This document shows, piece by piece, positions 41,201 through 49,528 of a stretch of 64,000 nucleotides of DNA (position 1 is its first letter; each line of letters begins with the position of its first letter). Made by a program: the position numbers and the translations under genes. The stretch covers positions 434,001 to 498,000 of the forward strand of contig NC_014654.1 of assembly GCF_000166415.1 (NCBI RefSeq), read 5' to 3'. The stretch comes from Halanaerobium hydrogeniformans (GTDB lineage: Bacteria; Bacillota; Halanaerobiia; Halanaerobiales; Halanaerobiaceae). The notes beneath the pieces were generated by a model. The model was not told the origin of the DNA, did not search any database, and saw only the letters and a program-made list of their open reading frames with translations.

Positions 41201-42665
41201 TAGTATAGATGCTCCACTGCTTGAGCTTGAACACAGTTTAACAGAGATCACCCTTAATGAGATCGCAATAGAATCTTTAGAAGGTGAATTTACCTTTGAA
41301 GACGGTAACTTTATTTCTGTTCAGGAAAGAATAGAGTTTCAACAGGGTGGTAATCTTGAACTTGAAGGCAGTTATTCGATTTTAGAAGATCAGCTTGATC
41401 TTGATTCTGAGATCAATTCACTACCTATAGCCTTTTTGCTGTCCTTTTTCTCTGAAGATATGACAGCTGATGGGCAGATAGATGGTAATGTTAGTGTTAC
41501 TGGTAGTATAGAAGAAGCTATTTTAGGTGGAGAACTAAGGATCGCCGGTCGTTCACTAGAGCTCGGCTTATCCCATCCGATCAGAGATTTTAAGGGGGTA
41601 ATCGAACTAAGCCGTTCTAATATTATTGTACAGAGACTGGATGGTTTGTTTGCAGATGGTAATTTTGATGTCAGTGGAAATATAGATCTTTTTGCTGAAG
41701 AAAATGCCTGGAACCTGGATTTAAAAGGAGAAAGACTCTACTTTTTAAGGGGTTCTGTTGATGGAGAGTTCAATCTCGATGGTAAATTTACTGGGGCCCT
41801 GCTTGATCCGGTTTTAACAGGTGACTTAGAAGCCTATAATATGAAAATTGGTATACCATTTGAATGGCCTGAACCACAGTTTGATGAAGATGATTTTGTG
41901 CCTAGAGTTGATATAGATATAGTACCTTTAGATGAAGTAAGGGTTCGTAACCCTAATATGAATGTTCTCGTTGAAAGTGGCAGTTTAAATATTAATTTTG
42001 ACAATACAAGAGAAGATGTGCTGGAAATGGAAGGCCGCTTACGCAGTAACCAGGGGGTATTTAATTATTATAATTCTCGTTTTACCCTGGTTAATGGTCA
42101 GGCCATCTTTACCCCGGTTGATGAGGATAATATACCATCTCTAAGAGTTAATGCGGTTACCTATGCCGGTGGTAGGGAGATAAATATCAATTTAACAGGA
42201 CCGGCAGATGATATGCGGATAACCCTGACTTCTACTCCTGAGATGACTGAAGAAGAAATACTTCACCTGCTGACAACAAGAGGTGCTTTGGGTACAGCGA
42301 TTTTAGGTGATGAAGAAGTAGGGATAGAAAGTATCATTTTGCAGGAACTGACCAGATTATTAAATGTTTTTTTCCAGGAAGATGTGATCAGTAAAATAGA
42401 AAGTGGTTTTCAGAGGGCATTAGACCTCGACAGATTAGAGATTGATGCTTTTCAGTATGGATTAGAAAGAGAATTTGCAATTTATCTTGGTAAAGATCTT
42501 AGTGATAAGCTTTATCTAGAATATGCAAGCTTTTTTGCTGAGGGTGAAGAGAGAGAAGGAGAACTTTCCTTCCAGTATCGTTTAACAGATATAACATCTC
42601 TTAAAGGAAGCTATTTTGGAGATGATGAATATCAAATTAGTATAGAAACAGAGTTTGGATTTTAA
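38226..42665 (+). CDS. TamB-like translocation and assembly protein (AsmA/DUF490 family)
   Basis: A very large, 1479-residue inner-membrane-anchored periplasmic protein. One helix (about 7-25) is followed by more than 1000 residues of repetitive beta-strand pattern (alternating LDLxGxxxF and INxxLxG stretches), the rod-like hydrophobic groove fold of TamB/VPS13-like proteins. The C-terminal DUF490 signature is intact: MNVLVESGSLNINFDNTREDV..., EMTEEEILHLLTTRG, and the terminal YRLTDITSLKGSYFGDDEYQISIETEFGF, ending in Phe. Such proteins bridge the two membranes and move lipids or assist BamA/TamA. It lies directly before the Omp85 gene, the expected partner. Confidence 0.92.
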   Translation: MDKQIKYLIGVLIFLILAAYVLSLLSGLPRFFEDDIIALLEREIGGDIAFESISLWPLNRINIEEFEYSDELGNSFRAEEFELDYSFNFRADNGFIGIEFIGLKNAVIEIEELDIELPGAGPDLEETTEEELEKELADRAAELELPAFLANFDLNIEDSVLYSRLEDYSFRLDSLNLGLRARSVKDFDFNFSSEVEISQILLPDGQYLSDFNLDKLELNLKQSEQQTDLYLNTSKIDLASLGQLLEVESYNLAEFTLDLDEIEGLAAFKGQINFGEGKIESYQAEIGLENIKLPANYQFENEAGQQREEFEFSLAEGDLLIDGPELRAAFAKSLIDIDNNIIELAFKYSVDGDFEIQAAADALRLDYEFLEEYLSSGIFDFKLFAEGEDDNFKKGSLELSAQNLSTALDFEIEQSSFELRLLDEDIFLDRGELNFADGGELNLKGNYNYQNNNYLLNAEATELKLNQQLQNLIEEFELDNPTLDLLLANEAKELDFLIDTAGIYTGDRDLSSTGELSLDLRLSEDREFSFLSSFWYYEEILNLSSFKMESDHGRLDLSGEINFADQSLDLSYAGRDIDPTLIASLNGFEEEFLADLNTVFDHLEGSVSSSFNNPRATLTAEMSHLSYQNYNLENLTLRAVYEEHNLDLQRFSADLNQGELLGSGRIDNLNRPSEAELALNFNTDNFYYNDISEIINRELPLNGAVNIEVALGGTLFDPDINLHLEADNTIFLSAGQEFEFSTLNARLSRENSRFELEELRAVHQDLEFNAAGSYDQQDGFEIDYQLQNFELSQYLGEFIPRSDTLSGIVDLEGELRGDIFAPQLDFNIISNSLSYQNLEIEFLENSFSYLVLEDRLILEQFDFMVDQGSYDLSGELSELRTVQRADLELAIKEVPLKNTVEKFANFYPLAEDMILNGRAEISGEGRDVAAQLDISGNFMEHQNSSFEISGKAGRELDIDFSSSDIPIDFVYRQFDYNLSLISNFACEGSISGSIDAPLLELEHSLTEITLNEIAIESLEGEFTFEDGNFISVQERIEFQQGGNLELEGSYSILEDQLDLDSEINSLPIAFLLSFFSEDMTADGQIDGNVSVTGSIEEAILGGELRIAGRSLELGLSHPIRDFKGVIELSRSNIIVQRLDGLFADGNFDVSGNIDLFAEENAWNLDLKGERLYFLRGSVDGEFNLDGKFTGALLDPVLTGDLEAYNMKIGIPFEWPEPQFDEDDFVPRVDIDIVPLDEVRVRNPNMNVLVESGSLNINFDNTREDVLEMEGRLRSNQGVFNYYNSRFTLVNGQAIFTPVDEDNIPSLRVNAVTYAGGREININLTGPADDMRITLTSTPEMTEEEILHLLTTRGALGTAILGDEEVGIESIILQELTRLLNVFFQEDVISKIESGFQRALDLDRLEIDAFQYGLEREFAIYLGKDLSDKLYLEYASFFAEGEEREGELSFQYRLTDITSLKGSYFGDDEYQISIETEFGF

Positions 42666-42711
42666 TGATCAAAAGTTTAACAAATAAAGATATAATTTTA
42701 GGAGGAGTATA

Positions 42712-44418
42712 ATGAAAGTAAAATTTCTGTCGATAAAGACAATTTTAATCTTGAGCTTAATCTTATTTGCCTTTGTAACAGTTTCTGCCTCTGCCCAGCA
42801 GATACCGATCGATGAGATTACAAGAATTTCGGTTGAGGGCAATGAACATATAAGCGAATCTGAGATTTTAGATCAGGTTGAAACAGAGGTTGGCGAACAG
42901 ACTGATCAGGATGCTTTGAGAGCCGATATGCAGGCTGTGTATGATCTCGGCTATTTTGCAGATGTAAATATAGTTTTTGAAAATTATGAGGATGGACTCC
43001 ATGTTATCTTTGAAGTAGTGGAAAATCCGATAATAAACGAGATAAATATCAGTGGTTATGAAGAAATCTACAGTGAAGAACGGGTTTTAGAGATCCTGGA
43101 TATTGAAATAGATAAGGTTTTAAATGCCAGAAAGATGAACGAAAATCTGAGAAGTCTTCAGGAAAAAATTCAGGATGACGGCTATATTTTAGCCCGTTAT
43201 ACAGATGTCAGCGTTTCTGAAGAGGGAGTACTCAATATTGAGATCAATCCAGGTTATCTGGTTGGAATAGAGATCGAGGGTAATGACAAAACCCAGGATA
43301 AGGTTATTTTAAGAGAAATGCCCATTTCAGAGGGTGATGTTGTTAATATCAGAAATATTCAGCAGGGTTATCAGAACCTGGTAAGACTGCAGTATTTCGA
43401 AAATATCAGCCCGGAATTAGAAAGGGTAGATCCTGATGAAAACACGGCTAAACTTGTTATCTCACTTGATGAAGCTCAAACTGGAAGACTTAATTTCGGT
43501 GGAGGTTATAGTTCCAAAGATGGCTGGCTTGGTTTCGTTGATGTAAGTGAAGAAAACCTCTTTGGTAGAGGTCAGCGCATTGCTGCTAAATGGCAGTTTG
43601 GTGATACAACAACCTATTCACTTAACTTTAATGAGCCATATCTCTGGGATACAAATTATTCCTTCGGTTTCAGTCTTTATGATACAACAACCGAGAGAAC
43701 AAATATCGATGATGAAAGATATGAGGAATCAAAACGTGGTGGTAGTGTTACCCTGGGTCGTCCCCTGCCCCGCAACTGGAGAACCTCACTCAGATACAGA
43801 CTGGAAGACTCGGATATTGAGTGGCTGGATGATGTTGATGATGATGATACATCAACAAGTCTGCGCTCATTGACCTTAGGTTTTAATAGAAATACTGCTG
43901 ACAGCACCTTCCATCCCCGCAGTGGTTCTCACAATAACTTTAATATAGAACATGCCGGAGATTTTATCGGTGGAGATGTGGACTTTACCAAATTTAATAT
44001 AGACAGCAGAAAGTACTTGCCTGGTTTCAGTGACCATGCGATTGCTTTAAGAGCAAAGGCGGGGATTACCTATCCAAGAACCGACCTACCACGTTCAGAA
44101 CAGTATAATCTAGGTGGGTCAGACACCCTGCGCGGTTATGAACGCAGTGACTTCGATTTTAGGGATAAAGATAACAATAATCTCTTGCTCTTTAATGTAG
44201 AATACCGGATTCCATTTAATGAAAGTTTTAGTGGAGTATTATTTACAGATGCCGGTAATGTCTGGGATGAAAGAGGAAAGATCTCGATCAGCGATCTTAA
44301 TTATGGTTATGGACTTGGGGCCAGGATGAACACTCCTGTAGGCCAGTTAAGACTTGATTATGGTTGGAATGAAGATGGCGATGGTCAGCTGCACTTCAGT
44401 ATTGGCAGTACATTTTAA
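42712..44418 (+). CDS. bamA: Outer-membrane assembly factor BamA/TamA (Omp85)
   Basis: A 568-residue Omp85 protein. Signal peptide 1-28 (SASA before QQ), three POTRA domains (about 32-103, 104-180, 181-255; each with a GN-type turn such as ISVEGNEHI and EIEGNDKTQ), then a 16-stranded barrel. The lid-loop motif LGGSDTLRGYERSDF contains the conserved RGY, and the protein ends in a barrel strand QLHFSIGSTF with C-terminal Phe. Three POTRAs are fewer than the five of proteobacterial BamA and equal TamA, and it follows tamB, so it may combine both roles. No other Omp85 is in the window. Confidence 0.93.
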   Translation: MKVKFLSIKTILILSLILFAFVTVSASAQQIPIDEITRISVEGNEHISESEILDQVETEVGEQTDQDALRADMQAVYDLGYFADVNIVFENYEDGLHVIFEVVENPIINEINISGYEEIYSEERVLEILDIEIDKVLNARKMNENLRSLQEKIQDDGYILARYTDVSVSEEGVLNIEINPGYLVGIEIEGNDKTQDKVILREMPISEGDVVNIRNIQQGYQNLVRLQYFENISPELERVDPDENTAKLVISLDEAQTGRLNFGGGYSSKDGWLGFVDVSEENLFGRGQRIAAKWQFGDTTTYSLNFNEPYLWDTNYSFGFSLYDTTTERTNIDDERYEESKRGGSVTLGRPLPRNWRTSLRYRLEDSDIEWLDDVDDDDTSTSLRSLTLGFNRNTADSTFHPRSGSHNNFNIEHAGDFIGGDVDFTKFNIDSRKYLPGFSDHAIALRAKAGITYPRTDLPRSEQYNLGGSDTLRGYERSDFDFRDKDNNNLLLFNVEYRIPFNESFSGVLFTDAGNVWDERGKISISDLNYGYGLGARMNTPVGQLRLDYGWNEDGDGQLHFSIGSTF

Positions 44419-44475
44419 TAGAGGATTAAAAAAGCATAGAAAAAATAGAGAATACAGTTGATCTGGAGGCAAATA

Positions 44476-44931
44476 ATGATGAATTGGAAAAATAGCAAAT
44501 TTCAAATAGCAGTTCTTTTGCTGTTATTGGCCATCCTGGCAGCTCTTTTAGCGCTGGGCATCTTCAGTGATGATCAAAGTGTTGATAGTGTAGCCTATGT
44601 TAACCTGGAACGGATATTTGAAAAACATCCGGCCAGGCTGGCAGCAGAAAATACCTTAAATCAAAAAGCCGCTGAATACCAGCAGGAGATCGAAACTCAA
44701 TATGCTGATGCCGGTGGTAGTGAGCAAAAAGAGATTATTAGAAAACACCAGGCACAGCTTCAGGAGCTGGAAGCAGAACTTTTAGATGGAGTAATTGCTG
44801 AATTATTGACGGTAATAGAAGAAACCGCAGCAGAAAAGAATGTTAAATTTGTTCTGGAAGAAGAATATATACTCTATGGAGGCTATAATTTAACCGAAAG
44901 TGTTTTAGAGAAAATAGAGGCTAAGTGGTAA
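44476..44931 (+). CDS. Skp/OmpH-family periplasmic chaperone, first of three related genes
   Basis: A 151-residue protein. ATG 44476 follows CTGGAGG; an upstream in-frame ATG at 44458 precedes that site. N-terminal membrane/signal segment (about 9-29, ending at ALGIFS), then the OmpH hallmark VAYVNLERIFEKHPA, a 70-residue charged coiled-coil arm, and the closing strand KNVKFVLEEEYILYGGYNLTE. Skp trimers hold unfolded barrel proteins for BamA, whose gene is just upstream. The N-terminal segment is not followed by an obvious cleavage site, so it may stay anchored. Confidence 0.85.
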   Translation: MMNWKNSKFQIAVLLLLLAILAALLALGIFSDDQSVDSVAYVNLERIFEKHPARLAAENTLNQKAAEYQQEIETQYADAGGSEQKEIIRKHQAQLQELEAELLDGVIAELLTVIEETAAEKNVKFVLEEEYILYGGYNLTESVLEKIEAKW

Positions 44932-44971
44932 GCCATAATTAAGAAATTCAAAACAAGGGGAGGTGCCAGCA

Positions 44972-45859
44972 GTGGAAGGTCCTGATGAACATCAAATATC
45001 TATTAAATTTTTGTCAGCTTTGATCATGGGTCTGCTGTTTGCATTTCTGCTTGTTTATGTTTTTATACCTCATCCTAGAGAATATTATCCTGCCTATGAA
45101 GTGGAGAGAGAAAATATCGCTTCAGCCGGTGAGGTTCAGGTGCTCGAAAAAGATTTGGAAGCTCTGCTGGCAGAGCAGGAACAGGAACATCAGCGTTTCC
45201 GGGAAGATTTTAGAAATAGGAGCCTTCAGCTTATGGAGTCTGCAAAAGAAAGCTCTCTGGCAGTAATAACCAGCCGTGGTCTGGAAAGAATGGATGGTTT
45301 AAGAGAAGAAATGCTAAGAGATTTAGATCAGCTGCAGGCTGAGCTTGAAGCCAGAGAAAGCAGCTTGATGAGGGAAAAAAGACGGGAACTCGAAGCAAAT
45401 TTAAGTTCAGAGCTGCAGGCAATGAGGCGGGAGATTAGAGAAAAATATTCCGATTATAATCAGCGGCAGATAAAAAATAATTATCTGCGGATCTTAAATC
45501 TGCGTCTGGCCATTGATAAGGTTGCAGAAAGTGATTCAGAAAGAAGGCCTCATCAGGAAGAACTTGAACAGGTTTTAGCAGAACAGCAAGAGCTGATGTC
45601 AGAACGAAGTCAACAGGAAAACATGGATATTTCTGCCCGAACCCAGACCCTGATATTAGAGTTCAACCAGGAATACTATTCTTTCAGGCAGGAAATTAGA
45701 GATGAGCACAATGAAATACTGGCCGAGGAAGAAGAGGAAATGCTGGCCGAATTAGAAAGGATCAGAGCAGAAATCAGGGCTGAGATGGAGAGGGAAAGAG
45801 AAGATAAGGCAGCTAGAATTGAAGCATTGATCGAAGAAAGTCTGGAAAAATATTATTGA
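44972..45859 (+). CDS. Membrane-anchored coiled-coil protein in the Skp cluster
   Basis: Not a named family to me. The 295-residue protein (GTG 44972, 8 nt after AGGGGAGG) has one N-terminal membrane helix (about 11-31) with the sequence FLLVYVFIP, then about 250 residues of charged coiled coil rich in Glu, Arg and Gln, with no catalytic motif. The position between two Skp-like genes, and the same anchor-plus-coil design, suggest a chaperone or a strut of the periplasm. It may be an overgrown Skp relative, but the OmpH N-terminal strand motif is not visible. Frame extends 3 codons upstream to GTG 44963, which abuts the ribosome site. Confidence 0.65.
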   Translation: MEGPDEHQISIKFLSALIMGLLFAFLLVYVFIPHPREYYPAYEVERENIASAGEVQVLEKDLEALLAEQEQEHQRFREDFRNRSLQLMESAKESSLAVITSRGLERMDGLREEMLRDLDQLQAELEARESSLMREKRRELEANLSSELQAMRREIREKYSDYNQRQIKNNYLRILNLRLAIDKVAESDSERRPHQEELEQVLAEQQELMSERSQQENMDISARTQTLILEFNQEYYSFRQEIRDEHNEILAEEEEEMLAELERIRAEIRAEMEREREDKAARIEALIEESLEKYY

Positions 45860-45879
45860 TCTGGAGGCTTTGACCTAAG

Positions 45880-46218
45880 ATGGAATATTACCGTAAAGCT
45901 GCAGCAGTGCTGATAGTTGTGCTGGCATTAATACTGCCTTTTGTTTTAAAACAAGCACAAATAACGGCTGTTGTGGATTTAGATCAGTTAACTGCAGAAA
46001 GCAGCTATATAAATAATTTAAAAGAGAATGTGGAGGCTAATCCCCGGCCAAATGCTGAACTTGAGGCAGAGATCATGCAGCTTCTTAAAGAAACTACAGC
46101 AGAGCTGGCCGCAAAAGAAAATTATCAAACAGTAGTTTTAAAACATCCTATCTACAAAGGTGGAGAAGATATCACAGAGACTGTTATCAGGGAAATAGAT
46201 AACAATAATGGTTTTTAA
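45880..46218 (+). CDS. Short Skp/OmpH-like protein
   Basis: A 112-residue protein with an N-terminal hydrophobic segment (about 7-24), then ITAVVDLDQLTAES, a match in position to the Skp strand, a short helical stretch of only 40 residues, and an ending KENYQTVVLKHPIYKGGEDITE that mirrors the first Skp-like protein (NVKFVLEEEYILYGGYNLTE). It looks like a Skp with its arms cut down. ATG 45880 is behind GATCTGGAGG, the same site as the first Skp-like gene. It lies 18 nt before lpxD. Confidence 0.7.
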   Translation: MEYYRKAAAVLIVVLALILPFVLKQAQITAVVDLDQLTAESSYINNLKENVEANPRPNAELEAEIMQLLKETTAELAAKENYQTVVLKHPIYKGGEDITETVIREIDNNNGF

Positions 46219-46236
46219 GCAGGGAGGCAGATTTAA

Positions 46237-47301
46237 TTGCAGACAGAAAAAGAAAAAGATTCTAAAATAAAGGCTGCTGTACTGGCTGAGTATACCGATT
46301 CTGAGCTGAAGGGAGATCCCGAACTTTTAATCGATTCTGCTCGGGGGATCAATGAAAGCAAGAAGTTTTCTGCAACCTTTGCTGACAGCAGAGAATTTTT
46401 ATCTAAAGCCTTAAACTCAGCAGCTTCTTTAATAATTACCAAAAAAGGACTTTTAGATGAGCTGGAATTAGAAAGTTTTGAAAAAACATTTTTGCTGAGC
46501 GATAACCCGCGTCGGGTTTTTGCCCAGACAGCCCAACTTTTAACAGACAGACCCTATTTTACAGCTAATATCTCGGCTGAGGCTGTTATAGCAGATTCGG
46601 CAGAACTTGGTAAAAATCTATCGATCCATCCCGGGGTTATTATCTCCGAAAATGCAGAAATTGGTGATAATACGATTTTAGCTCCAGGGGTGATTATCGG
46701 ACCTGATGTAAAGATCGGAAACGACTGCCTTTTCCATCCCGGTGTCATAATCGAGCGGGAAAGTGAGATCGCCGATCAGGTGATAATCCAGTCAGGGGCG
46801 GTTATAGGCTCAGATGGTTTTGGTTATGCAAGTGATAAAAGGGGTCATCACAAAATACCCCAGCAGGGAAATGTAGTTATCGAATCTGAGGTAGAAATAG
46901 GAGCCAATACTACAATCGACAGGGGTGCCAGTGGTTCAACGGTGATCAAAAAAGGTGCCAAGCTGGATAATCTGGTCATGATAGCTCACAATGTAGAGGT
47001 CGGTGAGCAATCCATGTTGGTCGGTCAGGTGGGAATTGCAGGCAGCACAACCTTAGAAAAAAGGGTAACCCTTGGTGGTCAGGCAGGTGTGGTTGGTCAT
47101 ATCAATCTGGCCGAAAATACTACCGGTGCTGCTAGAGCGATGATCACCTCTAAAACCAATCAGGGAGATTTTATCTCAGGTGCACCGGCCCATGATCATA
47201 AAGATGCTTTAAAAGAACAGGCATATCTGCGCCGTCTGCCCAAATATATTAAGAAAATTAAGCAGCTTGAAAAGAGAATAGCCGAGCTGGAAGACAAATA
47301 A
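46237..47301 (+). CDS. lpxD: UDP-3-O-acylglucosamine N-acyltransferase
   Basis: A 354-residue lipid A enzyme that adds the N-linked hydroxyacyl chain. TTG 46237 follows GGGAGG. N-terminal uridine-binding domain (about 1-105), then a left-handed beta-helix of hexapeptide repeats (IGDNTILAPGVIIGPDVKIGND and so on), the LpxD signature GSDGFGYASDKRGHHKIPQ, and the catalytic His in NLVMIAHNVEVGE. The C-terminal helix carries LRRLPKYIKKIKQLEKRIAEL. It ends the first half of the lpx set; an IS30-type element separates it from lpxC. Confidence 0.95.
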   Translation: MQTEKEKDSKIKAAVLAEYTDSELKGDPELLIDSARGINESKKFSATFADSREFLSKALNSAASLIITKKGLLDELELESFEKTFLLSDNPRRVFAQTAQLLTDRPYFTANISAEAVIADSAELGKNLSIHPGVIISENAEIGDNTILAPGVIIGPDVKIGNDCLFHPGVIIERESEIADQVIIQSGAVIGSDGFGYASDKRGHHKIPQQGNVVIESEVEIGANTTIDRGASGSTVIKKGAKLDNLVMIAHNVEVGEQSMLVGQVGIAGSTTLEKRVTLGGQAGVVGHINLAENTTGAARAMITSKTNQGDFISGAPAHDHKDALKEQAYLRRLPKYIKKIKQLEKRIAELEDK

Positions 47302-47322
47302 CAAATATTTTTAATTTTAGCT

Positions 47323-47337
47323 ATTCTGCCTATTTTT
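47323..47337 (+). repeat. Left 15-bp direct repeat flanking the IS30-type element
   Basis: ATTCTGCCTATTTTT here recurs at 48580-48594, just outside the element's terminal inverted repeats, so it reads as a target duplication. Confidence 0.6.
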
Positions 47338-48577
47338 TGAATTGTATAATTAAATGCACGCGGTGATTAGATAAAAAATAGACACATACCTGTACCTTTT
47401 GTATAATGTTAATAGCGACAAAAACATTAGGAGGTACAGAATATGTGTCAAAGTAATTGTAACACAAAACGAAGCAAAGGAAAACACCTGAATTTTGATG
47501 ATCGCAAATTAATTAAACATTTATATAATGTCCAAGAAAAAAATTATACTGAAATAGGCGAAGAATTAAACTGCCATAGAACAACAATCAGTCGAGAAAT
47601 AAAAAAGGTGAGGTAGAACTTGATAATGGTGATGGAACAACCAGAAAAGAATATGTACCAGAGATAGCACAGAAAGTATATGAATTTAATAATTCGAATA
47701 AAGGCCCTGATTTAAAAATCGATAAAAATAAAGAGTTAGCAGAATTTATAGAAGAAAAAATCAAGGAATTAAGATCTCCTGCAGCAGTGGCAAAAGACAT
47801 TGAAGAATCAGATAAATTTGAAATTCAATTACACTGGAAAACAATCTATAATTACATAGATAAAGGTGTTTTGAATATAGACAGAAGCGATCTCCCACAT
47901 GGTAATTATAAAACTGGGAAAGACAGACCAAAAGAAAGTGAAAGCACTACGAGGCGTAAGGAAGGTCGTACAATTAGAGATAGGCCTGAAGGAGCTGATA
48001 CCAGGGAGGAATTTGGGCATTGGGAGATGGACTTAGTAGAAGGGTTAAAACAAAAAGATGAACCTGCCTTACTAGTGCTGACAGAAAGACAAACTAGGCA
48101 GGAAATCATAGAAAAAATACCAAACAAAAAAGCAAAGTCAGTGGTAAAAGGACTTGATCGTATAGAAAGACGATTTGGGGTTGTTAATTTTAGGGAAACA
48201 TTTAAATCGATTACTACAGACAACGGTTCAGAATTTGCAGATTATGAAGGTATAGAACAATCATATACAGGTAGCAGTATACCTAGAACTAGTTTGTATT
48301 ATTGTGATGCATACTGTAGCTGGCAAAGGGGATCAAATGAAGTAGCTAATAAGTTTATCAGAAGATTTTTACCTAAAGGCACAAGTTTTAAAGGTATTAA
48401 GAGAAAACTGATAAAAAAGATTCAGGATTTTATAAATACTTATCCTAGAAAAATGTTTAACTATGAAAACTCAGATAAATTATTTAAAGAGAAATTAAGC
48501 TTTAGTGTCTAGAAGTAATGAAGGTACAGGTGATTTTAAGAAAGATTAAAAAAGCGTGCATTGCATGTTGCAATTCA
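47338..48577 (+). mobile_element. IS30-family insertion sequence between lpxD and lpxC
   Basis: About 1.24 kb. Ends are imperfect inverted repeats: outer TGAATTG (47338-47344) with CAATTCA (48571-48577), ATGCACGC with GCGTGCAT about 16 nt further in, and a core ACCTGTACCTT shared by both ends near the transposase gene. The element is flanked by ATTCTGCCTATTTTT direct repeats. It carries one transposase in two frames. It splits the lpx/lpt operon, but a strong promoter on its right side can drive lpxC onward. Confidence 0.75.
47443..48512 (+). CDS. IS30-family transposase, read through a -1 frameshift
   Basis: Frame 0 starts at ATG 47443 (AGGAGG upstream) and stops at TAG 47614-47616 after 57 codons, encoding the N-terminal helix-turn-helix (YTEIGEELNCHRTTISREIKK). 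The rest is in the -1 frame to TAG 48512. The frames join at A_AAA_AAG (47601-47607), a classic slippery heptamer; slipping gives REIKKGEVELDNGDG, as in intact IS30 proteins. The DDE core is whole: HWEMDLVEG, TTDNGSEF and the WQRGSNEVANKFIRRFLPKGT signature with Glu. So either programmed frameshifting or a recent single-base loss in a poly-A run. Confidence 0.8.
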
Positions 48578-48579
48578 CC

Positions 48580-48594
48580 ATTCTGCCTATTTTT
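48580..48594 (+). repeat. Right 15-bp direct repeat flanking the IS30-type element
   Basis: Second copy of ATTCTGCCTATTTTT, 2 nt outside the right inverted repeat. Confidence 0.6.
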
Positions 48595-48603
48595 GCTTTT
48601 TGC

Positions 48604-48632
48604 TTGAATTCTTGAGTTAATAAATATATAAT
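48604..48632 (+). promoter_or_regulatory. Strong sigma-A promoter for the lpxC operon
   Basis: TTGAAT (48604-48609), 17-nt spacer, TATAAT (48627-48632). It lies outside the IS and about 38 nt before lpxC, so the downstream lpx/lpt genes keep expression despite the insertion. Confidence 0.75.
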
Positions 48633-48669
48633 ATACTATTGAAAGGCTTTAAGCGAGAGGATGAAAGAG

Positions 48670-49527
48670 TTGTTTATAAAAAAAGGCAGGCAGCAGACAC
48701 TTAATAAAGAAATTAAGTTAAAAGGTATAGCACTTCATACAGGTGAAGAAGCAGAGATAACGATCAAATCTGCAGCTTCTGACAGGGGAATAGTTTTATT
48801 CAGAGCTGACCTGGAGTCGAAAGAACTGATAAAAGCTCGACCGGAATCGGTTGTTAACCTAAAGCGGAACACAAGTATCGGCAGCAGGGAAAATAAAAAA
48901 GCAAATATAAGCACCATCGAACATCTTATGGCAGCACTCTGGGGAGCCGGGATTGATAATGCAGAGATTGCAGTATCTGGTCCCGAAATACCGGTTATCG
49001 ATGGTAGTGCTTACCCCTATTATCGAAAGATAAAAGAAGTGGGAATCAAAAAACAGGAGCAAAAACGAAGCTATTATGTAGTGGAGAAAACACTTTCTGT
49101 ACGTGATAATTCAGCTTCGATCAGCATTTCACCCTATACAGGCTTTAAGATTTCTTATACACTTGATTATGACCATCCTGTAGTTGGGAAGAGTTTTTTC
49201 GAATTTGATGTTTCAAAAGATGATTTTGCAGCAGAAATTGCACAGGCTCGGACCTTTGGTTTTGCAGAAGAGATAGAAAAACTGCATCAACAGGGGCTGG
49301 CCCTTGGTGGAAGTTTAGATAATGCTGTTTTAATAGATAAAGAGGGAACAGTTAATCCACTCAGATTTGAAAATGAATTTGTCAGACATAAAATTCTTGA
49401 TGTTATTGGTGATATGGCCTTAAACGGCAGAATAATGGGTCATATTAAAGCAGTAAAGTCAGGTCACAAATTACATGTCGAACTGGCTAAAAAAATAAGG
49501 GAAAATATGATTGAGGAGGAAAATTAA
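48670..49527 (+). CDS. lpxC: UDP-3-O-acyl-N-acetylglucosamine deacetylase
   Basis: The committed step of lipid A synthesis, a zinc deacetylase. TTG 48670 is 9 nt after GAGAGG and gives 285 residues; ATG 48661 in the same frame directly abuts the site. Motifs: KGIALHTGEEAEITI N-terminus, zinc His in TIEHLMAALWGAGIDN, second zinc His and Asp in FVRHKILDVIGDMALNG, and the catalytic His in VKSGHKLHVELAKKI. It stands alone rather than fused to FabZ, which follows as a separate gene. Confidence 0.95.
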   Translation: MFIKKGRQQTLNKEIKLKGIALHTGEEAEITIKSAASDRGIVLFRADLESKELIKARPESVVNLKRNTSIGSRENKKANISTIEHLMAALWGAGIDNAEIAVSGPEIPVIDGSAYPYYRKIKEVGIKKQEQKRSYYVVEKTLSVRDNSASISISPYTGFKISYTLDYDHPVVGKSFFEFDVSKDDFAAEIAQARTFGFAEEIEKLHQQGLALGGSLDNAVLIDKEGTVNPLRFENEFVRHKILDVIGDMALNGRIMGHIKAVKSGHKLHVELAKKIRENMIEEEN

Positions 49528-49528
49528 T

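Noticed and set aside
48018-48512. IS30 transposase as a plain pseudogene
   Set aside because: All DDE residues and the terminal signature are intact and the frame change falls exactly on a classic slippery heptamer, so decay is not the only reading.
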